From: Amyelois transitella
Lineage: Eukaryota > Arthropoda > Insecta > Lepidoptera > Pyralidae
Length of the DNA: 64,000 bases
Assembly (NCBI RefSeq): GCF_032362555.1
Contig: NC_083525.1
Span: 3,209,501-3,273,500 of the forward strand
Reading direction: 5' to 3'
Part shown: piece by piece, positions 11,501-21,794 of the stretch
How the letters are laid out: every line of letters begins with the position of its first letter
Numbering within the stretch: position 1 is the first letter of the stretch
Made by a program: the position numbers and the translations under genes
The notes under the pieces: model-generated
The model's input: the letters and a program-made list of their open reading frames with translations, nothing else
Databases searched by the model: none
Told to the model about the DNA's origin: nothing

Positions 11501-14500
11501 CAAGTCTTAAAGGATTTTTAAAAGAATGTTTGTTACCGACAAGTAGCTAAGACGACTGCTGCCCTATTGAGCTCATCTGCAAAACTTTTTCAACACAATA
11601 TCAATAACAAGAAGTGAGATACAATTGAACAGGTTCTACTTTTCCCTTTGCACCGTGAAATACATTAAAATAGTATCCTATTTTTAACCAACTGAATTGC
11701 TTTTGTCAGGTGATAGATTTAGAAGAGGAGAAAGAAGAGCACAGCAATAGTTTGGAGCGGCGAGAGGAGTTGGCGACTGCTGCGCTCGCAACGCTGAACA
11801 ATATAACGTTCTATCGGGAGCCGCCTGAGACACTCGATGAGCTACTGGACACCGTGTGTAGAGGTCAATATTGTCATAGATTAATTTTATTTTTCTTAAT
11901 TAGAGAACTAATACAGGAGCCACGGCAATGCGAGGAGAGCGTCGGCCGCAATCGCTACACTTAATTTTTAACGACGATATGACGTTCGCTTAATGAACTA
12001 CTGGAGTGGAGATTGTATATAGTCAAAGAACTAAATAACAAACAAATGCATGAACACAGCATCAATAGTTTGTATCCCGAAGCGCAGCCGTAGAGAGCCC
12101 AACTGGCAACAAGTAAACATGAGAGGGAAAGAGATTTTTGAGATTAACAAATCAATATACATAACTGACTATTAGTTATTACGCAATTCTCCCACTATAA
12201 TAATGATCATGTTACTTCCTTAGCAACATGTCGCTGGCTGAGAGAGCAAGGCGTGGCGGCATGCGAAGCGGTGCGCGCGCTCGGCAACTTGTCGCGCTCG
12301 CCGCGCGCCGCGCAGCTGATCGTGCTCGACGGCGTGCTGCCTTCGCTCGTGCCTTTCTTGCATCACGGTCAGCATTCCTATTTTCTACCACACACTAACT
12401 GTACACTTCTGATTGCAATGATCTTACAGTAAGGGAAACATTAAATGGAAGGCTGCACATTCAGGCAAATGGATATGTACCAATAATTAAGGAATCTGTA
12501 CATATATTATGGCAGCGGTGCAACTGTTATAAACAAATATTGGAATGATGGTGGTGATTTAATTCTAATTTAAAGATTTATTAAGAGTATTTAAGAGTAT
12601 TTTGCGAGAATCCACACAGTCGATCCAAACATTCTACAAAAAAGAAACGCATTTCTAGACGACGCCAGCGTCCGTTGCGCAGCCGCCGGCGTGTTAGTGA
12701 ACGTGTGCGGCGCCGGCGCGGAGAGCGCGCTGGGCGGCGCGCTGGCGGCGCGCGCGCTGTCGGCGGCGGCCGCGAGCCGCGACGCGGGCGCGGCCGCGCT
12801 GCTGGCGCGCGCGCTCTGGAACGCGCACGCGCACGCGCCGCTCACGCCCGCCGTCGCGCAGCAGGCGCATGTGGCTCTAGCAGAGTTTATTGGTGAATTG
12901 ATTGAGATTTGGGGTTTATTCCCGAAAGTTGTCTTTCTCCCTCTAATTCTGAGATATGAAAGGCAATCTTTGAATCGCAATATTGCCTTGTCAACGTTTA
13001 TGAAAATATGTAATTTCTCGTAAGGCTTCAAAAATATGAAACGGACGTACACTATCTTGTAGTATTTTATGTGGACAATAAAGAGCATACTTATTTTATT
13101 ATAGTCCAGCCTGTCCCAGAATAGTTAAAGTTGCCCCAAAGTTTATTTCGCATTTCATTCATATTCACATTTTTTTTAAATAAATTTTAATAACACTATT
13201 TACTTTGTTTAAAACATGTCCGTCTCACCCAGTCCAGAAGGAAAGGAAGACCTTAGTAAAGGATCTAGATCTAAATCTCATGACATTCATACAAAAGTTT
13301 TCATAATAATTTGGATTTAGTAAATACCAAAGTACTTACATACTTATAAATTTTAATTTCGCTGGTCCGTATTTCTATCCTAATTTTTTAATGAACTTAT
13401 TACTGACTAGGTACTTACTTATTTCTTTTTTTATAATAATTGGGCATTTTATCAAATAATTTTTATGGTTGAAATTGACCACGATATTCAATATCCTACA
13501 AACTTCATTCCTGTCTACATTTCAATTTACTCCGTGTGCCCCTCTTCAAATTTATTTCAATTCTATTTATAACACACAAATGTTAACACTACGCATATTT
13601 CGCCGGCATTGCTCAACGACTCCGTGGCGCAACGGTAGCGCGTCTGACTCCAGATCAGAAGGTTGCGTGTTCAAATCACGTCGGGGTCAAAGTGATCATT
13701 TTTAATATTTTGCTTTTTATTAACTTGACTAATTAAAATTATTATTTCTTTGTTATGTTAGATGATGAATCGGTTTTCGAAGCTTGTGAAGTATCTCGTA
13801 GTGGGAACCGCCGCGCCAGTGATCCAGCAGTGGCTAAAAGTCGAGTAAGATTCTAGTACAATTAAGTTAGAATGATAGTTATCATAATAATACATATTCT
13901 TTATATATTTAATTTATAGTTAAAAAATCTTTTTATTATGTGTTGTCTTAAATGTCTCTTAAATAAAAGTTTGAGTAATAAAGAAACAATAAAAATATTG
14001 CAAGTGATTTATTTTTATTATAACAATGCACTATTTCTTGTAACTGTTTAAATGTTTGTGCAATAAAACTATTACAAACAAAGACGTACCTACTTACTTA
14101 TATTATTTGCTTATTATTACCGATTATCACAGTTATCTTTTATATAAAGGCACTTGTCTACTTTCCCATAAAATGCACTTCACATAAATATTTCTAATAT
14201 AATTTCCCTCTACATTCCAGGTTAAATTCGAAATCGGCGACAATAACAATTTAGGCACCGAAGACTATGATCTGAAGGCGCGTCCGACCTTCACAAAGGC
14301 TTACAGCGTCGAACCAGGGCTAGACCCTGATCAAGATAACGCTTGTTCAGGCGAGGACCTTGGCTTCGAGGAGGGGGATGTAGAAGATGGGGAGGAGTGC
14401 GAGTGTCAGCCTTGCAGGAGACTGGCAGAGTGGGAGGAACTGGTGGGCGTAGCTATACCACTGCTGGAGAAACTCAGGCCGCCTAGAGCTGATGCCTCGG

Positions 14501-14514
14501 TAGGCACGGATTGA
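2524..14514 (+). CDS. ARMC2: Armadillo repeat-containing protein 2 (ARMC2), 20 coding exons, about 951 aa
   Basis: Exons: 2524-2632, 5688-5832, 6233-6374, 6685-6811, 6858-6949, 7144-7171, 7622-7769, 7852-8059, 8315-8417, 8760-8932, 9429-9628, 10153-10321, 10638-10755, 11114-11163, 11246-11380, 11710-11863, 12224-12367, 12659-12892, 13762-13844, 14221-14514. All phases join and total 952 codons including the stop. The N-terminus carries the ARMC2 signature KTSAEIISEARAA (residues 21-33) and RRPFTPREPQRTLF (about 56-69). Residues about 264-826 form alpha-helical armadillo repeats that follow vertebrate ARMC2 in order, for example CKLVFKIARNDKND, LAYTLGN and ATLNNITFY. The C-terminus is acidic with a short Cys-rich run. 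In animals and Chlamydomonas the family is needed for axoneme assembly (radial-spoke and central-pair components) in sperm flagella and cilia, so testis expression is likely (inference). Two introns start with GC (6812, 9629). Exons 5 and 6 are the weakest part of the model. Most repeat-coding exons are very GC- and Ala-rich. AATAAA at 14733-14738 may end the message. Confidence 0.9.
2958..3275 (-). repeat. Interspersed repeat cluster in ARMC2 intron 1
   Basis: Two repeats abut here. The first, about 2985-3120, reads on the minus strand as a short open frame that I take to be a dispersed-repeat fragment rather than a gene. The second, about 3195-3275, is a minus-strand copy of the RT-end LINE tail seen longer at 33600-34040: the shared words are AAAATCACGCCT at its edge and TTCGTTCGCTTCATC. 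Confidence 0.5.
4464..4500. repeat. Perfect 16-bp inverted repeat (hairpin)
   Basis: The arms 4464-4479 (ATTTTGAATTAGGTTT) and 4485-4500 are exact reverse complements around a 5-nt loop. It lies in ARMC2 intron 1. It is shorter than a typical pre-miRNA stem and has no coding context; a small TIR remnant or chance palindrome is possible. Confidence 0.6.
5380..5525 (+). mobile_element. LINE tail fragment (RT C-terminal end), decayed
   Basis: Within ARMC2 intron 1 the plus strand reads ATGAATGTGGATGAA followed by words that also occur, inverted, at 33616-33720. There the minus-strand peptide runs CMKRVMNVDEAKEVC and then SANPSGKEA, which I recognise as the conserved C-terminal end of a lepidopteran endonuclease-reverse transcriptase. 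This copy is short and interrupted, so it is a dead tail. Confidence 0.5.
5895..6080 (+). repeat. Dispersed repeat family E copy
   Basis: The region contains GATCCAGGATCGTGG and CATCTCCAGAGAGGTAAGAA, which recur in variant form at about 26255-26405 and 58500-58575. The copies share order and spacing but differ at many positions. No coding potential was recognised. It lies in ARMC2 intron 2. Confidence 0.55.
9105..9235 (+). repeat. Dispersed repeat family C copy
   Basis: The block ACCTTTGCAGGTAAACC, then GGATCGATCATGGTTACACA, then TCCTCACGATGTTTTCTCTC matches a short interspersed repeat type common in moth genomes. A diverged relative lies at about 34200-34310 and a short piece at about 6130-6175. 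It lies in ARMC2 intron 10. Confidence 0.55.
10800..11060 (-). repeat. Dispersed repeat family A, near full-length, minus
   Basis: In reverse complement it runs from a CATACATA microsatellite through a TCACGTCTATATCCCTTGC-like core, a GACAGAG word, a GATTCAAATAGTGACAG-like block, a TTAGTCGCC-like block with ACGACATC, and a tail of about 50 bp. It sits across ARMC2 intron 13. An internal (TTC)n run at about 10906-10921 interrupts it. Confidence 0.75.
13618..13689 (+). tRNA. tRNA-Trp (anticodon CCA)
   Basis: A complete 72-nt cloverleaf. The acceptor stem is 13618-13624 (GACTCCG) with 13682-13688 (CGGGGTC), with one G-T pair. Discriminator A is at 13689. The anticodon stem is 13643-13647 with 13655-13659, the loop is CTCCAGA, and anticodon CCA is at 13650-13652. 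The T-arm contains GTTCAAATC, fitting the B box, and the A box is TGGCGCAACGG. The sequence matches the insect tRNA-Trp I know. No intron and no encoded CCA, as expected for a eukaryote. It lies in ARMC2 intron 18 on the same strand. Confidence 0.97.
13699..13703 (+). terminator. RNA polymerase III terminator of tRNA-Trp
   Basis: A run of five T residues begins 10 nt after the tRNA 3' end, the usual Pol III stop. Together with intact internal A and B boxes it argues for independent transcription of the tRNA. Confidence 0.8.
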
Positions 14515-16059
14515 AATGGATCCTAGTTTTACGAAAGCGACGTTCCTAATCGATGTTTACCAAAATGACGATTTGCGACGAAACGAACAAATACTTATTT
14601 CGAACCTTGTCTTTATATGTTTGTACTTTCTTTTTCCGTTGCCTAATTCCGATAAAGTTTACGGAGGAACCTCTTCGTTTTTTAAATTTTCTTTTTTTGT
14701 TTAATCATGTTCGTAAGTAGATAAGTACCATAAATAAAGAAATTCCTTTTTACAAATAGGTACATGCTGTAAGTAGTTTCTGTACAAACATACACGATTA
14801 TTAAATGTAGTACTTAATAAATATACATGTAATATACCGATTTTCATATAATTACTAGTCAATAAAATAGTTCAAACACTTATAAGTATAATTTTCATTT
14901 GCTTCCCGCCATTGATTCCTTTGGATAATACTTCGAATAATCGTTTTAGGTTTTTGCCTACACTGGCAAACAGGCGGTAACATTTTGAATTATAAAATAC
15001 ATACTAGTACTAACTATACAACTAATACGAGTATGTTTACTTGTACTATGTACAAACCATATAAATCGTCACAATTAGTCCTAACTATATTTATTATAAC
15101 TAATACTAAGTATATTATTTTGATTTCTGCGGTTCAAACTTAATGCCAATCATTTGTATAATTTCAGTGTCGTGTGATTCCCAGCATTTTAGATTAGGAT
15201 CGCTCCATATCTTTTCCATGGATGTCGTAAAAGGCGACTAAGGTATCTACCAAGAGGGTCAGTAGGGACTATAGAAGACTAAAGTAGGATGGTAGTCAGA
15301 CAGCCGACTGTAAACTTTGCACGAATCTTACATATAGGTACGCAAGAATAAACAATGATGACGGGAGAGATAGCTGTAAACAGATGCGCCTTTATTGTAC
15401 TTATACCCAACCCAACAAATATTACAAATCTGAAAGTAATTTTGTCTGTCTGTTACGCTTGCGCGCATAGACTAAACTGATTTTGATTAAATTGGGTACA
15501 GAGGCCCTAAGGAAAAACATAGGCTTGATTGCGGAATACGGTGGGAAAAAGGGGTTAAAAAAAGCGGGCAAAAACTAATGAGATTATACATATAAGCAAA
15601 AAAATATTTTTCATTTCGACATTGAAATACATAAGATCGATTGTATCGTACACCAATACAATCGATTGTATGTAGTACGTTTTGTGAATCTTTCACAGAT
15701 ATTTGTCTGCTTTTCTGAACGCTCAAAAATCTTGGAAGTAACCTGTACTTTTAATCATGATCCATGCTGGGTTAAACTGGTTCCTCTATAGGTAAGGTCA
15801 GGCAGGAAAGGCAGACGGAACCTGGCTTACCCACTCCTGGATCGTAAGGTTCACCTCGGTCTCCTGCCTAAGGAGGACACTAAACAGCCGAGGCAAACGC
15901 CAGGAGGATAAAGACTATAATAACATATCAATATGACGGTATTGCACATTGATCCATCGACAGGAACTGTCCTCAGGAAGCGAGGTATCAACGCAGCAAT
16001 GGATAATTTGTGACCGGAACGCCATCGCGTTTGGCAACTCGAGTGGCGCAACGGCCAAG

Positions 16060-16129
16060 AAGGCGTGGTCGTGTCATACTGCGCGTACGCACGGTTTTGA
16101 AGTCCTTCTATTTGACACTACCACGCCTT
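16060..16129. repeat. Inverted repeat with 17-bp arms
   Basis: The arms 16060-16076 (AAGGCGTGGTCGTGTCA) and 16113-16129 are reverse complements with one mismatch, separated by 36 nt. The GC content is higher than the surroundings. Stem and loop sizes are within the range of a small hairpin RNA, but nothing else supports that. Confidence 0.55.
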
Positions 16130-17007
16130 GATATAGAGGGTGTAGTTTTCATTTTGACTGACTTTTTATACTGACCTGACAAACTATAAATATGTATCTT
16201 AAACACTTAATCCAACATAAACATGCGAAAAGAATATCTATCCCAATATTATGATTACTGTTGCAATGCTGTGAACATTTCCTTGCCTTTACCTTACTAG
16301 AAATCTCTCTTTGCCTTAATTTTATTGGTAACGTTTTAGGTCAACGACAAAAGTATACAAGTTTTTATAGGTACTTACTTACTAAATTAATTTAAATGTC
16401 TTGTATATTTTTTTTTTATATTTCGTTATAGAAAATGCAAAGCTTTGTTTGTTAATTAGGTATATGTCGTTACTTTTCCTCAAACAAAACCTGTTTAGGC
16501 AGGTACTTGTTTTAAAAGAGATTACTTTCCTTTGAAGTCTTCTAATAAATATTCGAGTACAATTGTAGGTAGGTATTTGCCAAATTAAGTAGGTACTGGT
16601 CCATCCAGTCAATTAAAATTATCAACTAGTTTTGTAACAGCCTGTGGCTTACACAGGAACTACGACGTTATAAGTATAGATTTGCCTGGCCTGACCATCC
16701 TCAGTGTAAAACAGGCTCAGATACCGTTACATCTAGTCACTAAGGTATTTTTCTGTAATATTTTATTATTTTTGTCATAACTAGAAAAAAGAATAGGTAC
16801 AGTAAACAAAAACAATAAATACGAAAAATGCTTATCTACCTGTACCTACATATTTTTTTATTTTAAAGATATTATCTTTTTATCTACGACTAAGTACTTT
16901 TAAAGAGCTAACTAGGCGGGGGGTGGAATAAATTTTAATGCATAATTTAAAAAAAATATATAATGGTAAAAGCTGGCGTGATTAAAGAAAATATTTGCGG
17001 AAAAAAG

Positions 17008-17066
17008 TAATCAATCACAGCGGGATTCGAACTCGGGAAAACACTAACCAAAACCATAGAGGAGTC
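17008..17066 (-). repeat. tRNA-derived relic (SINE head or tRNA pseudogene)
   Basis: On the minus strand the sequence has an A-box-like TTTGGTTAGTG and, 11 nt later, AGTTCGAATCCC, which matches a Pol III B box and T-loop. The two boxes are too close for a full tRNA and no acceptor stem closes, so it is a tRNA-derived repeat or broken tRNA. Confidence 0.4.
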
Positions 17067-17353
17067 AACTTTCTCTGCCGGCAGCTGTACTGTACCTATG
17101 TGTCATCAATCATCAAGCATTGCACAATTCATAAATTAATTGTCTACCCTCATAATATTTCTTGTAACCTATTTAACCAGATCACAATCACCCGAATCTC
17201 ATTACAGCGCAATTAAGCCATTATAATCGTATCATTGCTGTATTAATTCCACAACCTGATCGCTTGATTGTTGGAATATAAAGTACAGGTTTTGGGTGAT
17301 CGCGCGTCAAAGTTAAAAGTCTTACTTGGTTAGTCATTAGTTTGGAGTCTACG

Positions 17354-20300
17354 ATGGCGGAAGGGCGCTTTTTCTCGTTGCTTCTGGTGGCGTGTCTACT
17401 GGCAAATGCCCTTAGTGCACCCTCAGATGTATACAGATGGAGAAGAGGAGATAATGATGTGGACTCTAGGGAGGATTACAATGGGAGATCGGTGAGTACC
17501 ATTTTTTAAGACTTCAAAAAGTAGATTTATTCGTGAACGTCACAGACTTAGAAGAGGTTCTGCATGCATATGTTTATCCTTCTTGTTGCCTGGTTCAAAA
17601 CTATCAACTAAAGAAAAAGATTTTTGAAATATCTTTAAGCTCCGTAGGGTGTTATTTTAGATTACCCACGTAGATACATATTTCACGATAATAATAGAAA
17701 TTCGTTTGTCATAGAATATAGAATATATATGATAAGACTCCAAAATATTATTTAGCCGGTTCAATAAATCGTGAAGAAGGAAGAGAAGAAAGTCCTTTTA
17801 TTTTAAGAGAACATTCCATTTCCATTGCACTCAATACTCGTATTACATACATACATATAGTCACGACTATATCCCTTGCGGGGTAGACAGAGCCAACAGT
17901 CTTGAAAAGACTGAATGGCCACATTCAACTATTTGGTGACAGGTTGCTAGCCCATCGCCTAAAAAAGAATCCCAAGTTTGTAAGCCTATCTCTTAGTCGC
18001 CTTTTACGACATCAACGGGAAAGAGATGGAGTGGTCCTATTCTTTTTTGTATTGGTGCCGGGAACCACACGGCAACTACTCGTATTTAGTGCAATATACC
18101 TACCTTTTCATAAACTAATCATCTATAGCTAATTATGTAAGATTTTTCTCGATGTTGCACTCTCAGTTTATTTATTCACATAGGTGTCGTAAAATCCGTG
18201 CCAATTTTAAAACCTGTTCAGTCTTAAACTTGCAATTAAATTCATTGCAAAGTAAGTTTGTGTAATGTACATACGTGTCCCTTTTACAACTTTTCTAGTA
18301 ATTATAAGTTCTATTTTAGTGTTATTTATGCGCCCTTGGTTGAATACTCGAATGTGTGTCAACTCATGAACTCGGGCGTGTCATTTTTCCGTTTTCAGTT
18401 TCAGTTTTTGTACAACAAAACCAAGTAAGAACTACCTACATCTGTAATACAAAATTATTGAGCAATTTAGTTTTGTCACCTCTAAAAAATGAATTGCTTC
18501 TAAATCAACTTTCCAGGTATCGACCACCACCTACTCCCCCGCGGTAGAGAAGTTCGACGATGATGACGAGGACTTCAGCGACAACACCACGTCTCCTCCG
18601 TCTGGTAGTAACATCTTCAGCCTGCTCCGTCTGGCCGGCGCGCTCTTACCAGGCCTCAGCGCTTCTAATGTAAGTAGAACTATCAGCCAAAATTAACAGA
18701 AGGCAAACTTACCTTGTTTAAATCGGGGAAGCCTGGTGAAGTTCAAGAATACCCTAAACTGACAAGTTTGCAGGAAGATGATGATATGTTTGTGTTTTCC
18801 ACACACTCTCTCTCTCTCTTCACTTTATATGCCGCACATTTTGAGATAACGTATTCACGTATTGAAACGCGCACTGTTCAAATTTTTGCCTTGTTTCTTT
18901 AATTTTCTACAAAATTAACTCTATTATTTAGAGGACAGATCCGGAGTTTTTCCTGACGGCACCAGGTATTTTTACATGAGTGTTTTTTTTAATGGATTAC
19001 CCGCTGAACACGAATTCTGTTGCACTTTGAAATGACTTCACGCACACGGTGAAAGAAGAACTTGAACTTGGCGATTTCGAACTGGTGCACTGTGTTTAAT
19101 ATCTACTAAAACTAATATCAAAAATAAAACTGCTTAAAAACAAGTAAGTACCCACTGCACTAATACTATAAATCACTATGCTTGCATTCAGTTTGACTTG
19201 AACGCTTTTCAAATCTACCTCTTGCCTTCTTACATAGTTTGATATTGAAAATAACTTTTACAGCAACAAAAAGTAATATCAAATCCGATGATCCTGAAGA
19301 TCATACGAGAGTTCATGAAATTAGACAAAAAAGTCGCCCAGCCTCGACGTGATACACTCCGCGATAATGAAATTGAGATCGACGATACCATAGATTTAAA
19401 ACCACCACCATTGCAAAGACAAGAGATCGAAGAAAGTGACGGAGATAGTTCTGAGAGCAATGAAAGTGACAACGATGAATCTGAAGAGAATGACAGTGCC
19501 GAGGAGGAAAGTTCTGAACATGATAGTGATAACGATACTAAAAATAGTAATGATAATGGTAATGACAAACAAGATTCCGATTCAAATGCGGAGTCTGATG
19601 AGGATGACGACGATGAACCTCCAGAAAGTGATGGGCAAGGAGGTGGCGTATTGGGGTTGCTGGCAGGGCTGAGTGGAGGCGTAAGTCAATTGATGGAATA
19701 CTTGAATTAAACAGGTAAATTTGATAATCAAGTACATAATTAAATGAATTATCTTTTTTTAGGAAGATGGACAATCAGATTTAGGGTCATTATTAGCTGC
19801 AGTCAGTGGAATTGTAGTAAATTTGAGCGTAAGTTAATTTACAATGATGTTGCACTACATATTTTTTTTACAAAGTGCCGAAACATTTTAATATTAAATT
19901 TTGGTAATTTTAGGGAGATGGATTCGACTTAAACGCTCTCATCGCATCTGGTTTAGGTCTATTCGTGGGACTTCTGGTAAATAAATATTTATTTATTTTA
20001 TGAATTCAAAAATAAGTTCTCCCGATAGACCATAATTTTAAGTAATGCTTTTATTCTACAGTCGGAAGGTGAAGAGAATCCCGGAGCTATACTAGCTAGT
20101 TATCTTTTGACGTCATTGGAATCTTTGACAGGAGGCGGAGCGGTAAGGAACGCTGTTGTTTAATTAGTCTTTAGGAATGATGAACCGATTTAATAGTTAT
20201 TTTTATATTCCTTTCAGAATAACAATGGAGCCTTCTTTGGAAATCTTATATCAAAATTAGTCAAAGGAACCAGTGCGGTATGTAATTTATCTATCTACGT

Positions 20301-20751
20301 AAATAAATAAACTAGTTTTCTGATCATTATAGATATTGCATGTTTATTCCGATGCATGAAAAGGAAAAAAAATTCTACATAATACAGCAAAAGCATGAAA
20401 ATCAACGTTTTGAACCTATCATTACCATTTTATTTGCTTATGGATTGAAGTATATTATAAGGTCTCTAGTAGTTTTTATATCTGATACATTGCTCGCTTT
20501 ATAAAATATAAAAAAGTTAGAGTTCGGCACAGGTAATAGAAGTTCGATTTCTCTGGCTACAACACTGTTTGCAGGCGGGTGACCCCGACGCGAGTTCAGA
20601 AGAAAATGGCAACAAGATGCCGATGGCAGACTCCGCAGGATTCTTCGCGAGCCTCCTCATGTCCCTACTTGGGGAAATGTCCAAGACCAGCTCTGGAGGA
20701 AGCTCCAGCCCTTGGAGACGAGAAACACATACACCTAACATATATAACTAA
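17354..20751 (+). CDS. Secreted acidic modular protein, unrecognised, 8 exons, 384 aa
   Basis: Exons: 17354-17491, 18517-18669, 19264-19680, 19763-19828, 19914-19976, 20062-20142, 20218-20277, 20575-20751. Every intron is phase 0, so each internal exon can be skipped or duplicated without shifting frame. The start is chosen because it opens a clear signal peptide (FFSLLLVACLLANALS, cleavage near residue 22), followed by a basic YRWRR. Residues about 100-225 are an Asp/Glu/Ser/Asn-rich, low-complexity, probably disordered tract. From about residue 225 onward, short exons of 20-27 codons each encode a charged or polar lead-in and a hydrophobic Gly/Leu/Ala segment (GLLAGLSGG, SLLAAVSGIVV, LIASGLGLFVGLL, NLISKLVKG, FFASLLMSLLGEM). 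I do not recognise the family. The hydrophobic modules suggest an aggregating or membrane-interacting secreted product (inference). A second possible last exon lies downstream. The small introns in the 3' half are about 80-300 bp. Confidence 0.83.
17846..18074 (+). repeat. Dispersed repeat family A, full-length copy
   Basis: The best full-length copy here: CATACATACATATAG start, GACTATATCCCTTGCGGGG, GACAGAGCCAACAGTC, GGTTGCTAGCCCATCGCC, CTTAGTCGCC with ACGACATC, and a GGGAACCACACGGCA end. It lies in intron 1 of the secreted-protein gene. It has no coding capacity, and no poly(A) tail or obvious target duplication was seen. Confidence 0.85.
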
Positions 20752-21142
20752 TAAAATTATTGCCTTGTTCTATTTTTACTACTCTTAACTATTATTGTAA
20801 GATAATAAATTTTTTTAATAGGATTATAAGAGGATAAAATTCTATCCATCTGTCTATTTGAATAAAATTAGTCACGACAATTTTATAGAGTAAAAAGCTG
20901 AATATTTTTTTACTTGTGATAAACAAATTAAGACTTTTATTACATTCCCATGTGCAACTTCAAACCACAGCGTAAGTTAACTAAATAATATACCTATACC
21001 TATTATATGTTTTGCAGCGTAAAATACAGCATATAATGCTAGCGTATAGCCGAATATAATGTTCATAAGCCACAAAGCTGAAATATTTAAGCTTACACCG
21101 TGCAATAAATGTAATTTCTTCAATGTTATCCAAAATTTTCAG

Positions 21143-21286
21143 AACCCGTCGTCTACATCAAGCGAGACGCCCTCGTCTCCTCTTTGGACGCTGAAGATGG
21201 ACATTCTCCGAGCGATCCTGCAGTTCGGCACTAGCGTGTTGGGCATGGCTTTTTCATCTTCTTCAGCAGCCGCCACCACACCTTGA
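21143..21286 (+). CDS. Alternative last exon of the secreted-protein gene, 47 codons
   Basis: An AG acceptor at 21141-21142, preceded by CAAAATTTTC, opens a phase-0 frame that begins NPSSTSSETPSSP, continues into a hydrophobic module (ILQFGTSVLGMAF) and ends SSSAAATTP-stop. Its phase and architecture (polar Ser/Thr lead-in then hydrophobic segment) match the gene's other exons. Exon 8 ends with its own stop and has no usable donor, so this exon would have to replace exon 8 by splicing from 20277, or else be a decaying duplicate. No upstream start or signal peptide of its own is present. Confidence 0.6.
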   Translation, partial: NPSSTSSETPSSPLWTLKMDILRAILQFGTSVLGMAFSSSSAAATTP

Positions 21287-21342
21287 CGAATGCTGCTCCG
21301 TAGCCCATTAGTGCCATTATAGTTATGAAGCTTTAGTCGTTA

Positions 21343-21670
21343 TAAGAATCCGTAACTGAATATTTTTATTACATGATTTGCTTTTATTATCATTGATGTC
21401 ACGTATCCAAGAGATACCTTGACTTGTAAATGGAGTTATTATTATTTATGACAAATTGTTTCTCTATAAGTACCCAAAATTGAATATTTTTTGTCCAATA
21501 TTTGCTATAATTAACCAAGTATCCAAGAGATACCACTGAGTTGTAAGGAAGGAGAATTATTCTTTCTGACATTTTTTCTTTATAAGGATATATTAACAAA
21601 ATATTTTTATAAAATTTGCTATCATTAACGTATCCAAGAGATACCATTTGACTTGTAATGTACCTAATTG
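21343..21670. repeat. Three diverged tandem units of about 113 bp
   Basis: The word GTATCCAAGAGATACC occurs at 21403-21418, 21519-21534 and 21630-21645, spaced 116 and 111 bp. It is preceded each time by a TTTGCT(A/T)T-rich stretch and followed by GACTTGTAA-like sequence. The units are clearly homologous but diverged by many substitutions. The core is partly self-complementary (TATC...GATA). They lie immediately 3' of the alternative last exon. Confidence 0.75.
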
Positions 21671-21794
21671 ACTTGCGAAAGGTAAGTCTAATGTCCCCCA
21701 CATTAGACTTACCCACGATCGCGGAAAATTTAGTAAAATGACAACCCTAAGCTAAGAAATAGCTAAGAATACTCTTCTTCTCTATAGAACCTTT

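Larger units (their letters stand above)
14515..17353. other. Intergenic region between ARMC2 and the secreted-protein gene
   Basis: It holds the ARMC2 3' end (AATAAA at 14733-14738; another near 14815), a 5'-truncated minus copy of the common repeat at about 15165-15245, a Helitron-type repeat piece at about 15430-15545, the inverted repeat at 16060-16129, and a tRNA-like relic near 17010-17066. No protein gene was recognised. Confidence 0.6.

Noticed and set aside
12591-13088. 165-codon minus-strand frame
   Set aside because: Antisense shadow of the GC-rich ARMC2 exon at 12659-12892; the Ala/Ser/Arg composition reflects GC content only.
16021-16060. GAGTGGCGCAACGG word resembling the tRNA-Trp A box region
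   Set aside because: No anticodon or T-arm follows and the neighbouring inverted repeat does not form a cloverleaf.
18932-18965. Possible extra exon of the secreted-protein gene (good acceptor, AG/GT donor)
   Set aside because: At 34 nt it would shift the frame between two phase-0 exons that join perfectly without it.
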